Source of the DNA: a virus
DNA length: 22,641 nucleotides
IMG/VR virus record: IMGVR_UViG_3300008110_000554
Location: 1 to 22,641 of that record
Reading direction: 5' to 3' (one strand)
Shown here: in pieces, positions 5,563 to 13,920 of the stretch
Layout of the letters: each line of letters starts with the position of its first letter
Position numbering within the stretch: the stretch's first letter is position 1
Program-made: the position numbers and the translations under genes
The notes under the pieces: model-generated
Told to the model about the DNA's origin: nothing
The model's database searches: none
What the model saw: the letters and a program-made list of their open reading frames with translations, nothing else

Positions 5563-8196
5563 TTATTTATTTGGAAAACATTCCCATATTTTACCAGCTC
5601 CTTCAATCCCAAAACATCTTGCAGTCCAATTCATTGCTGATTGGAAACTTGCAACTGTGTCTTCTACATCATTTTTAACTCCATTTTGTTGGGTTTCTAC
5701 ATCAGCTGCTACTAATTCAGTTTTAAATCTATCAGTTAATCCATCATTCCACCTAGCAAATGCAGTTGCTTCTGTTCCTTTAACATATCCATTCGCAGTT
5801 GCTCCTACTGTAACCATAGTAGCATATTCTGGTGTAATAGCGGTTTTTAAATCAACTTTTCTAACAAATGTTGAAGAATCTTTAGGATTAGTAACCCCAT
5901 TACCATATCCATAGAGTTGAAGTTTATATCCTGGGTTAATGGATTCTCTTGGTATAGGGGTAGAATCAAAAATACGCAGGGTATTTGAATCTTCATCTAT
6001 AATAGGTTCTAAGTTATTAACACCTGCTAAAGCTTTGTTAATTCCATCACACATGGATTTAATAAAATCATAAACTGAAATATTTCCTCTATCATCGGAA
6101 TTGGAAGTCATACTTTCTGCTATGAAATTAAAATTTAAATATACATTCATAGAATCAGCTGTATTATTTTTGCTTGTATCTTGCCAAGGTTTTAATTGCT
6201 TAAATATATTTTGTTTCCAAGAATTTTCTCTATTAAAATTTTCTCGAGATACAATACAAGTTCTCCAATCAAATGAAATTTGAAGTGGAAGACAACACAT
6301 AGGAGAAAATCCAGTATCAATATTAAAAAGACCAGGCTTATCATCATAATTTGCTCTTGTTAAATTAATTTTAGTAATTACTTTTTTCTTTAATAAATTA
6401 AGTAAGTAACCAAATCGTATATAATACTGGGGTTTGTCTAGGTTTAATACAAAAGCATCTTGTTCTTCATAACCTGTTCCTTTTAATGGATTTGAAATTT
6501 CTTGTGTGTTTTTTGCATCAGCTGATTTACTGGTTTCTTCGGTAAATTTAATATCGTTCTCTTCTAAACTATATGTACTATTTTCAATACTATTTTGAAT
6601 ACCATCACTAAGTATGTTTATTGGGGTAATAGATTCATTTCCGTTATCGGTTTTAACTTTTTTTTCTTTTTTAAGGCTAAATCCAGGGACTTCATCAAGA
6701 AATGATTTTCTAAAAATAACTACGGGATTATTTTGTACCTCTTTATTTTTTTCAGTTAAAACTTCTGATTCTCCATATGTTTTTTTGAATTCTTCATATT
6801 GTTTCCATTCTGTATCACTAAATGTTTTTGATCTAGAGAAGGTTCTAAAGGCATATTTATTTCTAAAAACAACTTTTGCAAATTCTGCGGCTCCTCTTCC
6901 TTCTATTTTGTAACCGTATCCTTTAAAATATTCTGCTCCTTTACTTTTTTCTTGTTCTGGAAGGGTTGTAACGAGGTCTAGGGCTTCGTTAAAAGTTAGT
7001 TTTCTTCCAGTAGTTTTATAATATCCTTCAACTAATTTATCAGAAGATATAAATTCTCCTGTATTTGTATCTTTAAAACCAACTGTAGTAGTTAGTGTTA
7101 AAGTATAATCACTAAATTTAATAGTTGAACCACCTATTGTAAGAAGTTTTCCAGGATAAGCAGTTTGTTGGCCTCCGGTTTCAATCGTAATAGGAGTTCC
7201 TGTAGGGTTTTGGTTTAATACTCTTAAAGTATGAAGAAGAGATAATATAATATTATCTTTTCTATGTTGGTCTAATGTATCATCTTCTGTTATCCATGCC
7301 GTGCCCGTCTGATTAACGTATTTTAATGTATTATAAGAAGCAGGTACATTAGTTTTTAAAGATTCAACTATATCACCTAAACTAATGATGGTAAGTTCTA
7401 CGCTATATGAACCATCGGAGTTAAAAGACCAATTAAAATTTGAAACTTTACCTAATAAGGCATCAAAATTTCCATTATATAATTCTCTAACTTTAGCTAT
7501 TTGAGTAGTAATATCTGAATATGATTTATCGGTTCCATAGGCTGAATTAAACCAACCATTGTTGTCTTCAATAAGAGAAGTATACATTTGTTGTAATCTT
7601 CCGTATTCAATTCTATCTCCTTCTGGTGTAGTACGGTTTTCTGAAGCGAGGTAGATTGAATTACCCCATTCAATTAAAACTGTGTATCCTAGACGCATAT
7701 ATAGAACGTCTAAAATAGCAAGTTGGTCTCTAGTTTGAGCAGTAAGTTTAACAGTAGCTTTTTTTAATGAACCTCGATTTAAAGATTTTACATCTAAACT
7801 TTCTATACCAGGCATTGGAACTATTCCAAAATCATTGCTAAGAGCACTATATGCTCCGTTAGGACCGAAAAATTCTGTTTTTTGGTTTAAAACTCCATTT
7901 CCTCCTTGACTAATACCCATTTCAGAAATACCACCAAATAAAACATATTTTTTGGCAAGGCCCATTCCTTTTAAATCTGTTAAATCTTGTGCATTTTGAA
8001 ATCCAATTTCTTTTAATTTATCTTCTGAAATGGATACTCCTGATGCCATTTTAATAAAGGCATTTCTTGCATTAGCATAGAGTAAAGTTTCATCTGTTCT
8101 TAACAAATCAGAAGAAATTCCACTACCATAAGATGCTTGTCTAACTTTTATTTGGTTTTTAACATAATCTGGGATTTGTTCTCCTAATAGTGCCAT
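5563..8196 (-). CDS. large baseplate hub-like structural protein
   Basis: 877 residues, no signal peptide or membrane segment. The region around residues 120-185 has the pattern FGIVPMPGIESLDVKSLN, then LKKATVKLTAQTRDQLAILD and LYMRLGYTVLIEWGNSIY. I associate this with gp27-type/hub proteins of contractile-tailed phages, where a long beta-rich module is followed by the line on which the protein contacts the tube. The C-terminal part (about 790-877) ends before the fold seems complete, and the next two genes begin with what looks like the missing final hub segment, so the hub may be split between this gene and its two downstream partners. A charged insertion lies around 480-560. The function rests on position between gp53 and the hydrolases plus the weak motif resemblance. 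Confidence 0.65.
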   Translation of the reverse strand: MALLGEQIPDYVKNQIKVRQASYGSGISSDLLRTDETLLYANARNAFIKMASGVSISEDKLKEIGFQNAQDLTDLKGMGLAKKYVLFGGISEMGISQGGNGVLNQKTEFFGPNGAYSALSNDFGIVPMPGIESLDVKSLNRGSLKKATVKLTAQTRDQLAILDVLYMRLGYTVLIEWGNSIYLASENRTTPEGDRIEYGRLQQMYTSLIEDNNGWFNSAYGTDKSYSDITTQIAKVRELYNGNFDALLGKVSNFNWSFNSDGSYSVELTIISLGDIVESLKTNVPASYNTLKYVNQTGTAWITEDDTLDQHRKDNIILSLLHTLRVLNQNPTGTPITIETGGQQTAYPGKLLTIGGSTIKFSDYTLTLTTTVGFKDTNTGEFISSDKLVEGYYKTTGRKLTFNEALDLVTTLPEQEKSKGAEYFKGYGYKIEGRGAAEFAKVVFRNKYAFRTFSRSKTFSDTEWKQYEEFKKTYGESEVLTEKNKEVQNNPVVIFRKSFLDEVPGFSLKKEKKVKTDNGNESITPINILSDGIQNSIENSTYSLEENDIKFTEETSKSADAKNTQEISNPLKGTGYEEQDAFVLNLDKPQYYIRFGYLLNLLKKKVITKINLTRANYDDKPGLFNIDTGFSPMCCLPLQISFDWRTCIVSRENFNRENSWKQNIFKQLKPWQDTSKNNTADSMNVYLNFNFIAESMTSNSDDRGNISVYDFIKSMCDGINKALAGVNNLEPIIDEDSNTLRIFDSTPIPRESINPGYKLQLYGYGNGVTNPKDSSTFVRKVDLKTAITPEYATMVTVGATANGYVKGTEATAFARWNDGLTDRFKTELVAADVETQQNGVKNDVEDTVASFQSAMNWTARCFGIEGAGKIWECFPNK

Positions 8197-8207
8197 AAAA
8201 ACTTTTA

Positions 8208-8525
8208 TTAAATTGTTACATTATTTAAACTCTGAAAGTTTGCTATTATATTAGGTATTCTTGAAGGATTAGGTATTCTAATTTGGGCTCCAACATTTGG
8301 GTATAATGTATCATTGGGTTGTGAAGGATTAGCTCTACTAATTACCCACCACAATGTAGTATCACTATAATATGTTAAAGCTAAAGTATCATATCTATCT
8401 CCTTGACCGGTATATACATAAATATCAGCAGAAGATGGAAAAATAGAAGGATATTTTATATTTGTATATCTTCTTTTAGGATCTTCTACAGTTTTAACTA
8501 TTTGGGCTACACTATATCTATTCAT
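8208..8525 (-). CDS. gp53: gp53-like baseplate wedge protein
   Basis: About 105 residues from MNRYSVAQIV. The core motifs ADIYVYTGQGDRYDTLALTYY, DTTLWWVISRANP and VGAQIRIP are those of the T4 gp53/LysM-like baseplate family, in which gp53 joins wedge and hub. I chose the ATG at 8525-8523 because it overlaps the upstream stop as TAATG, a typical coupling arrangement. The alternative in-frame start at 8555 (MGYSTNN) would overlap the upstream gene by 31 nt and adds ten residues that do not look like part of the domain. The next gene, the hub-like protein, follows after 11 nt, fitting co-expression of baseplate parts. Confidence 0.82.
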   Translation of the reverse strand: MNRYSVAQIVKTVEDPKRRYTNIKYPSIFPSSADIYVYTGQGDRYDTLALTYYSDTTLWWVISRANPSQPNDTLYPNVGAQIRIPNPSRIPNIIANFQSLNNVTI

Positions 8526-10564
8526 TATTCTGCTGTTGTTTGTGGAGTACCCCAAGTATTAAAATCTTCCTCAGAGGAAGTTGAGGTATCAATTTCATTT
8601 TGTTGGTTAAAACTTAAAAAAGTAGAAGCATTAGTTAATGAAGCAACTTGTTCAGGAGATATTGGTCTATTAATATATGAATCAGTAGTATTATCTTTTA
8701 GAGCAATATATTTTTGAGGACCATATGTTGGATCTTGATAAATAATATTATTTTCTGAGAAATCATCAGGTTTGGTTAGGTTACCTAACTTAGTAATTTC
8801 TGGTCTAAAGCGATGGATAGGAGTAAATTTAATTTTAACTTGAACCATATGAGGAACTTGTTTAACAAATTCATCTGTACTTCCATCAAGTGGTAAATTA
8901 ATTTCCCAAGGAGATTCTTCAGGGATAGATAGATCTACTGAAGAAATAAAGCCTGGTTGTTCCCAAAGCCAGTTACCTAAAGTAATTCGAGATAAATTTC
9001 CACGAATAAACCCATTAGCTGAATAGCTTGGAGCCATTGAAGAGGCTAAATAATTTAATTTTTTATATATTGGTAAAAGTTCTTGTTTTGATTGAGCCGC
9101 TACAGTAAATCCAATATTAATATCTCGTTTAAATGAATCATATTTATAAAAACTTTCTGCTCTACCCATATAGTTTATATTTTTCCATTCTGAACTATAC
9201 GAATCAGAAAAATCATCTAAAAGGACTCTAAAATGAAGCCAGTTAAGTTTAATATTATTACTAAATCCAATAGTATCATTATCATATATTCCTATACGAA
9301 AATCAACTAAATCTTTTAAAATAGGATTATTAGAAGCATTAGTGTCTTGATAAATTGGAACAGCATTAATTAAGTCAGTAGGACCTAATACTCTACCTGC
9401 TGTAATATCTTTTTTACCTTCTTTATAATTTTTTCTATTTCCTCTAGCACCAGCTCCTCTAAAATTGGTTCTTTTTTCAATATTGCCTGTATTAGCTGCA
9501 CCTGGGTTATAGCTAGGGGAAATACTAAGGAAGGTTTGTTGTCCTAAACTAGCATCTTTTAATAATTGGGCCCTAAAATCTTCAGATATTGTTGGAGAAT
9601 CTTGAGAATTACTGCTAGATACCTGGGATAAGTCTTTTCTATCCCATGTTAAAGGAATAGAGATAGTTGATTTAGGATTTTCTTTTGTTTTGGTGGAGAT
9701 AGTTCTTAATGCCGCTTCTCCGGTATTGTTGGTAGCGTATTTTATTTTAGTATCACCTACACCTAAAACAGAATTAGGTCCCCCACTATAAGACATAAAG
9801 TGGTTGGTGTTAGCAGATAAATTATATGTTGAATCAACGTTTAAAGCATCTGCTTCAGATACGGTAATATAAGATAATTTACTTAATTTAATTAAGCGGT
9901 TATTTTTTTTATAACTAGTACCTGATGATTGTTTTTCAGCAATAGCTTGTTGATAGTTTCTTATGCTTAAGTTTTCAACCGTTCCTGTAGGGTCAATACC
10001 TTGTTTAAGTAAATGACCTTCAATCACACTTATTGCAGCTTGTCCAATAGTAGAAACTGGGGTGTAAATACCTGAATTAACTGTTCCTGATCCGTAAGCG
10101 GTTCCATAAGATGCTTCGGTTTTTGGAGCAACTCTAGAGAGTAAATTTTGTTTTGCAATAAATAATTCTCCAGTAGAACTTTTTCTATCTGTAAAAAATT
10201 TGGTTAATCTTAATACATCATCTGAGGTTCTAACTAAACCAAAAGCATTTCCTCTATTTAAAAAATCAAGACCCCATGATGATGGGCTATATCTTATTTC
10301 ACTTTTTGCAGTTGATATAGCTTCAAAACCAGGAATAAGTGAAAAATCATATGGATTTGTCGCATTACTTAATTGGTTTAATTGGTTAAAGGTTACACCA
10401 GACCCAGGAATTGGGATTTTAATATATGGTTGGTTTCCATCCCCATACCCAATACTTTTTTGTCCAAATGAATTTGGAGTAGATACAGCATTAGGGTTTA
10501 TGAAGTTTTTTTCTGCATAAAACTTAAAACTAGATGGATCCGTAAGTATTTGGTAAAGTCCCAT
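8525..10564 (-). CDS. large baseplate/tail structural protein, family not identified
   Basis: 679 residues, soluble, rich in Ser/Thr/Asn. The N-terminus MGLYQILTDPSSFKFYAEKN is followed by a low-complexity half. A more conserved-looking domain occupies about residues 415-600, with DFRIGIYDNDTIGF, RVLLDDFSDSYSSEWKNINY, MGRAESFYKYD, an FTVAAQSKQELLPIYKKLNYL helix and QVPHMVQVKIKFTPIHRF at the end. Strand-rich segments leading to a long helix and a paired-strand end recall tube-like folds of baseplate-tube junction proteins (gp48/gp54 in T4), but I cannot assign it. Its position between tape measure/small proteins and gp53 supports a baseplate or tube-initiator role. It begins 3 nt after the preceding stop codon, and its own stop overlaps the gp53 start. 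Confidence 0.6.
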   Translation of the reverse strand: MGLYQILTDPSSFKFYAEKNFINPNAVSTPNSFGQKSIGYGDGNQPYIKIPIPGSGVTFNQLNQLSNATNPYDFSLIPGFEAISTAKSEIRYSPSSWGLDFLNRGNAFGLVRTSDDVLRLTKFFTDRKSSTGELFIAKQNLLSRVAPKTEASYGTAYGSGTVNSGIYTPVSTIGQAAISVIEGHLLKQGIDPTGTVENLSIRNYQQAIAEKQSSGTSYKKNNRLIKLSKLSYITVSEADALNVDSTYNLSANTNHFMSYSGGPNSVLGVGDTKIKYATNNTGEAALRTISTKTKENPKSTISIPLTWDRKDLSQVSSSNSQDSPTISEDFRAQLLKDASLGQQTFLSISPSYNPGAANTGNIEKRTNFRGAGARGNRKNYKEGKKDITAGRVLGPTDLINAVPIYQDTNASNNPILKDLVDFRIGIYDNDTIGFSNNIKLNWLHFRVLLDDFSDSYSSEWKNINYMGRAESFYKYDSFKRDINIGFTVAAQSKQELLPIYKKLNYLASSMAPSYSANGFIRGNLSRITLGNWLWEQPGFISSVDLSIPEESPWEINLPLDGSTDEFVKQVPHMVQVKIKFTPIHRFRPEITKLGNLTKPDDFSENNIIYQDPTYGPQKYIALKDNTTDSYINRPISPEQVASLTNASTFLSFNQQNEIDTSTSSEEDFNTWGTPQTTAE

Positions 10565-10567
10565 ATA

Positions 10568-10999
10568 TTAAATAAAGTCTGAATCTTCGTATTTGGTTCC
10601 TGCTACTGAAGTGTATATTGGCTTAAAAGAAGGATCAGCACTATCAGGATCATTTAAATCTAATGTTGTTGGAGCCGGGATAGGATTATAAACTCCATCG
10701 GCGTATGCATTGTAATTTTTTACAGTTGTAAAACCTGATGGGGATTGATATCCTCTAACAGACCATCCTTCAGTACCTGATTTAAAATCAAAGTGAAGGG
10801 TTGATTGTTTTGTAGCTAATGGATTTATATCAGGTGTATTTCCATCATATTCTGAATAGGTAGATCCGTCTCCATTAAATTCAGGAAGTATAGGGGTTTG
10901 GTCTATAGGAGAAATATCGTTTCCAAAAGATGGACTATTCGGTCCAGCTCCATAAGCTAGAGTTGATCCACCTTGTTGTAATAAATCTAATAAACCCAT
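10568..10999 (-). CDS. small structural-looking protein, paralogue of the upstream gene
   Basis: 143 residues, acidic, Gly/Pro/Asn-rich, no hydrophobic core long enough for a membrane segment. It shares a scaffold with the 91-residue protein just upstream: MGLLDLLQQ, then YSEYDGNTPDINPLATKQS.LH, then YNAYADGV.NPIP.P..LDLN. This copy carries an extra insertion of about 30 residues after MGLLDLLQQGGS and a C-terminal extension ending YEDSDFI. Its sequence does not match a family I know. Position between the tape measure and the baseplate genes suggests a small tail-tip or baseplate accessory protein. Start ATG 10999-10997, only 7 nt after the paralogue's stop. Confidence 0.65.
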   Translation of the reverse strand: MGLLDLLQQGGSTLAYGAGPNSPSFGNDISPIDQTPILPEFNGDGSTYSEYDGNTPDINPLATKQSTLHFDFKSGTEGWSVRGYQSPSGFTTVKNYNAYADGVYNPIPAPTTLDLNDPDSADPSFKPIYTSVAGTKYEDSDFI

Positions 11000-11006
11000 A
11001 ATTTAA

Positions 11007-11282
11007 TTATTGTGGTGGATCTTGTAAGTATGGAGTAGGATTAGTACCGTTTAAATCCAATTGAGATGGAAAAGGTAAAGTATTTGTTACACCATCTAAA
11101 TAAGCATTATACTCATTATTTACTTGTGCTCCAAATGCTCCATTTAATGAATATCCAGCCATACCAGCACCATTAGCATGTAATTTTGATTGATTAGTTG
11201 CTAAAGGGTTTGTTGGTGGTTGAGTACCATCATATTCTGAATAAGATGATCCTTGTTGTTGAAGTTTATCTAAAAGTCCCAT
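11007..11282 (-). CDS. small structural-looking protein, paralogue of the downstream gene
   Basis: 91 residues: MGLLDKLQQQGSSYSEYDG, then NPLATNQSKLHANG, YNAYLDGVTN and LPFPSQLDLNGTNP. It is the shorter, apparently minimal version of the 143-residue neighbour; the shared blocks appear in the same order with a deletion after the first ten residues. There is no known domain. It directly follows the tape measure gene and is preceded by a copy of the TTATAAATAT leader motif (11294-11303), which may mean that transcription or translation is reset here and that this small protein is needed in quantity. Start ATG 11282-11280. Confidence 0.65.
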   Translation of the reverse strand: MGLLDKLQQQGSSYSEYDGTQPPTNPLATNQSKLHANGAGMAGYSLNGAFGAQVNNEYNAYLDGVTNTLPFPSQLDLNGTNPTPYLQDPPQ

Positions 11283-11293
11283 AATTATTTTGT

Positions 11294-11303
11294 TTATAAA
11301 TAT
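11294..11303 (-). promoter_or_regulatory. TTATAAATAT leader motif before the small MGLLD genes
   Basis: Minus-strand ATATTTATAA ending 11 nt before the ATG at 11282. One of seven exact copies in the window. Confidence 0.55.
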
Positions 11304-11309
11304 TAACTA

Positions 11310-13577
11310 TTATTGCATTTTAAAGCTATTTTTGGCTGATTCGGCTCCTTGTGTATTTGGATTAGCACCGGTTGTTGCTTCAATTACTTTTTTACCATCA
11401 ATTGCTACATTTACTGGGCGAGCTGCTAGGGCCATGATTGCTCCTTTTAGTTCTGCTATTTCTTTAGAAGAACCACCTCCACCAACGGTAACACCACCTT
11501 TAGGAGCAGAAACCATATCATTTGCTTTAAACAAATCGGTTCCAGCTACAATAGTATCTTTATTATTAAATGAAATTGCACCTTCAGGACCAAATAACAT
11601 TCTACTACCATAACCCCCACCTCCAGTAGATGGACTAATAACACCGTCATTCATAGTATACATAGCTAATGCTGCTAATCCGGCACCAATTAATCCTCCT
11701 ACAGCAGCAATACCGAGTGGTCCTAAACCGGCTGCCATTTTATAAGAATCTCCTACTACATTAACAGCAGCTTCTTTTTTTTCTACAGCAAATAATGATT
11801 TAGCAACTGAAATAGCTTGTTTGGTTCCAGAAGCAAAGTCTACTATACCTTTAACTAATTTAGCGGCCATAATAGTTCCCATAATAACTAAAATGGTTTT
11901 CATTCCTCCTAATTTCTCGATAATAGCTTTAATTTGATTCCACATATCATTAAAATTTTCATTAATAGTGGTTAAAGCCGGAATAAGGGTTTTATTCATA
12001 GAATCAGCCATTGTTAATTGAGCTGCTCCTAATTTATCTTGTACGTTTTGTTGTTCAAACTGTTTAGCTAATTGTTCATCTTTTAATGCTACCATAGCTT
12101 CTTCAGCGGTCATGGTTTCACGAAGCTTATCATATTGAGCTTTAGCATCTTCTACAGATGCAGCACCAATAGCTTTTAAAGATTCTTGTTCTTGAAGTGA
12201 AGCAGCTAAGTCTTCACGAGTCATACCAACAGATTTTGCAATTGCATCTTGTTGGATTCTGTTCATATTAGCAAAATCAGCTGCGCTACCAACGTTTTTA
12301 GCAATTTCTTCGGCTACGGTGGCAATATCATTATTTAAAGCGGCTTCACGAGCCTTTTCTAAATTTAATTGTTTACCAGTAAGTAATTCTGCACTTAATT
12401 CTGATTCAATTGATTCTTCAAAGTTAAGTATACTTCCTGCTATATCATCTACTTTATCTAAGCTAGTACCTAATGCTTTTGCTTTAGCATACGCGTCACC
12501 TAATCCTTTTGCTGAGCCATGAAAAGACATTTTAATGGCTGCTGATGTTTTAGAGATTTCTTTTAATGCTGTTTTTTCATTTAAAACTAAACCTTTTTGC
12601 ATTCCTGAAAGTTTAGTTTGAGCCATTAATTCACCTGTAAAATCTTCGGCACTTTGACCAGTAGCTAAAGTTAATTTAGCAATGCTATTAGCTTCATCGG
12701 CTGTTAAACCAGCATAATGTGACATTTTAGATAAAAACGTTACATCCTTTTGAAAAGATTCAGTCATCTGTTCAAAAGCAACGTTAGAACCTAAAGATTC
12801 ATTGATAGCTAAAACACTTTCTTGTAGGTGAGTTGAATTTACTAAAGTATCTCCTGTTGCTTTAGCAAATCTAGTCATTTCTATACGAGACCTTCCAGCA
12901 GCCTCATATGTCATGTTCATGCTTTTAGCGGCATCTCCTAACTCGGTGTCAAGATTTTTAACAGTTCCTACTACAAATCCAATTACGTCGTTAAGTAATT
13001 GAAGTGGATTAAGCATTCCACTTAAAGGGGTATTTATTTTATCTAATGATTGTCCTACTTTATCTAATACTTCAAATCCTTTAGCAGCTTGGGTTGCTTG
13101 TTTTAATGCTTTTTCTAAATCTTCAACTTCTGCAGCGGTATTTTCAATTTTTTTATTGAGATCATCTTGGGCATCATTATTAGCATTGATTTCGGACTGT
13201 ATTCCTCTTAAAGCTTTTTGAGCCTCTTTATATGCCTCACTGGTGCGAGAGTTGGTTCTAAGAATTTGTTTTTTGGCTTCTTCTTCCCTAGCAAGAGCGC
13301 CCAATCTTTGGTCTAATGCTTTTTTAGAATCATCTAAATTTTTCTTTTCTAGTCGAACTCTTTCTGAAAGTTTTTTTAATTGATCAGAACTTAATTGGTT
13401 TTCTCTAGATTTATGTTTTTCGAGTTCATCAAAAATCCCAATTAATGATTCAAAAGGACTCATTGACTCTGCTGCAAGGGTTTTAGTTTCCTTTAACTCA
13501 TTATTAAGTTGTTTAGTAACACTTTTCCATTGTTCAACAAGACTTTTTAATTCTTTAGCATCATCATTAGCAGCCAT
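11310..13577 (-). CDS. tail tape measure protein
   Basis: 755 residues. The first ~170 residues are strongly charged, heptad-like coiled coil (many Glu/Lys/Leu, for example KALDQRLGALAREEEAKKQ). A long helical middle follows, and then a hydrophobic segment at about 560-585 and another, GPLGIAAVGGLIGAGLAALA, at about 619-640. The C-terminal block LFGPEGAISFNNKDTIVAGT is a sequence I associate with tape measure C-termini of phages of Bacteroidota. The protein would set tail length, thread the tube and contribute to membrane passage of DNA. It follows the gp26-type/partner ORF pair, the place where tail-assembly chaperones precede the tape measure in many phages. Start ATG 13577-13575, with the leader motif at 13593-13602. 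Confidence 0.85.
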   Translation of the reverse strand: MAANDDAKELKSLVEQWKSVTKQLNNELKETKTLAAESMSPFESLIGIFDELEKHKSRENQLSSDQLKKLSERVRLEKKNLDDSKKALDQRLGALAREEEAKKQILRTNSRTSEAYKEAQKALRGIQSEINANNDAQDDLNKKIENTAAEVEDLEKALKQATQAAKGFEVLDKVGQSLDKINTPLSGMLNPLQLLNDVIGFVVGTVKNLDTELGDAAKSMNMTYEAAGRSRIEMTRFAKATGDTLVNSTHLQESVLAINESLGSNVAFEQMTESFQKDVTFLSKMSHYAGLTADEANSIAKLTLATGQSAEDFTGELMAQTKLSGMQKGLVLNEKTALKEISKTSAAIKMSFHGSAKGLGDAYAKAKALGTSLDKVDDIAGSILNFEESIESELSAELLTGKQLNLEKAREAALNNDIATVAEEIAKNVGSAADFANMNRIQQDAIAKSVGMTREDLAASLQEQESLKAIGAASVEDAKAQYDKLRETMTAEEAMVALKDEQLAKQFEQQNVQDKLGAAQLTMADSMNKTLIPALTTINENFNDMWNQIKAIIEKLGGMKTILVIMGTIMAAKLVKGIVDFASGTKQAISVAKSLFAVEKKEAAVNVVGDSYKMAAGLGPLGIAAVGGLIGAGLAALAMYTMNDGVISPSTGGGGYGSRMLFGPEGAISFNNKDTIVAGTDLFKANDMVSAPKGGVTVGGGGSSKEIAELKGAIMALAARPVNVAIDGKKVIEATTGANPNTQGAESAKNSFKMQ

Positions 13578-13592
13578 ATACTAGATATTTTA

Positions 13593-13602
13593 TTATAAAT
13601 AT
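13593..13602 (-). promoter_or_regulatory. TTATAAATAT leader motif before the tape measure gene
   Basis: Minus-strand ATATTTATAA ending 15 nt before the ATG at 13577. Confidence 0.55.
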
Positions 13603-13617
13603 TAAGGATGCAAGCTT

Positions 13618-13920
13618 TTATTGATACTTGACAGGGGCTTTACCTTTAGGGGCGTTCATATCAAAAGTTTGGGTTTCAGAAGATCTTCCGGCACGTGAAG
13701 TTTTTTTCATTGCTTTTTCATTTGCTGATTTTTCTTCTTCGTAAAATTGTCTCATTTCTTCAAAAACAAAACGACGAAGATAAACTGGCATGTCATATAC
13801 AACAGGCCAGCTATATCCTCCTTTTCCAAAAAAGCAAATTTGGTGTATTTGTTTGTAAATGGCTAATTTTGCTTTAGCCGCTTGATCAATCGAGGTCAGG
13901 CCAAAAAAACTTAATCCCAA
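13618..13920 (-). CDS. small tail-assembly partner ORF, possibly expressed by frameshift from the gp26-like gene
   Basis: The frame is open from 13962 to the stop at 13618 and overlaps the end of the gp26-like gene. Read from the TTG at 13920 it gives 100 residues; the first ATG in frame is about residue 44, inside the conserved-looking part, so normal initiation is doubtful. Key segments are FFGLTSIDQAAKAKL, HQICFFGKGGYSW, VYDMPVYLRRFVFEEMRQFY and a charged, Lys/Ser-rich tail. The overlap includes two runs of seven T on the coding strand (13961-13955 and 13909-13903). A +1 or -2 shift there would fuse this frame to the gp26-like protein, as in the G/GT tail chaperones of other phages. Either coupled TTG initiation or frameshifting is possible. 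Confidence 0.65.
   Translation of the reverse strand: MGLSFFGLTSIDQAAKAKLAIYKQIHQICFFGKGGYSWPVVYDMPVYLRRFVFEEMRQFYEEEKSANEKAMKKTSRAGRSSETQTFDMNAPKGKAPVKYQ

Noticed and set aside
5546-5914. Plus-strand ORF of 122 codons
   Set aside because: Opposite the hub-like gene, no neighbour on that strand, no domain; composition is what antisense reading of this AT-rich gene would give.
6614-6913. Plus-strand ORF of 99 codons
   Set aside because: Shadow of the Lys/Glu-rich insertion of the hub-like protein, which reads as Phe/Ser-rich on the other strand.
8526-8555. Ten-codon N-terminal extension of the gp53-like gene (start at 8555)
   Set aside because: It would overlap the upstream gene by 31 nt; the ATG at 8525 forms a TAATG overlap and begins right at the domain.
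11290-11613. Plus-strand ORF of 107 codons with hydrophobic stretches
   Set aside because: Antisense to the Gly/Ala-rich tape measure C-terminus, whose codons produce long hydrophobic shadow frames.
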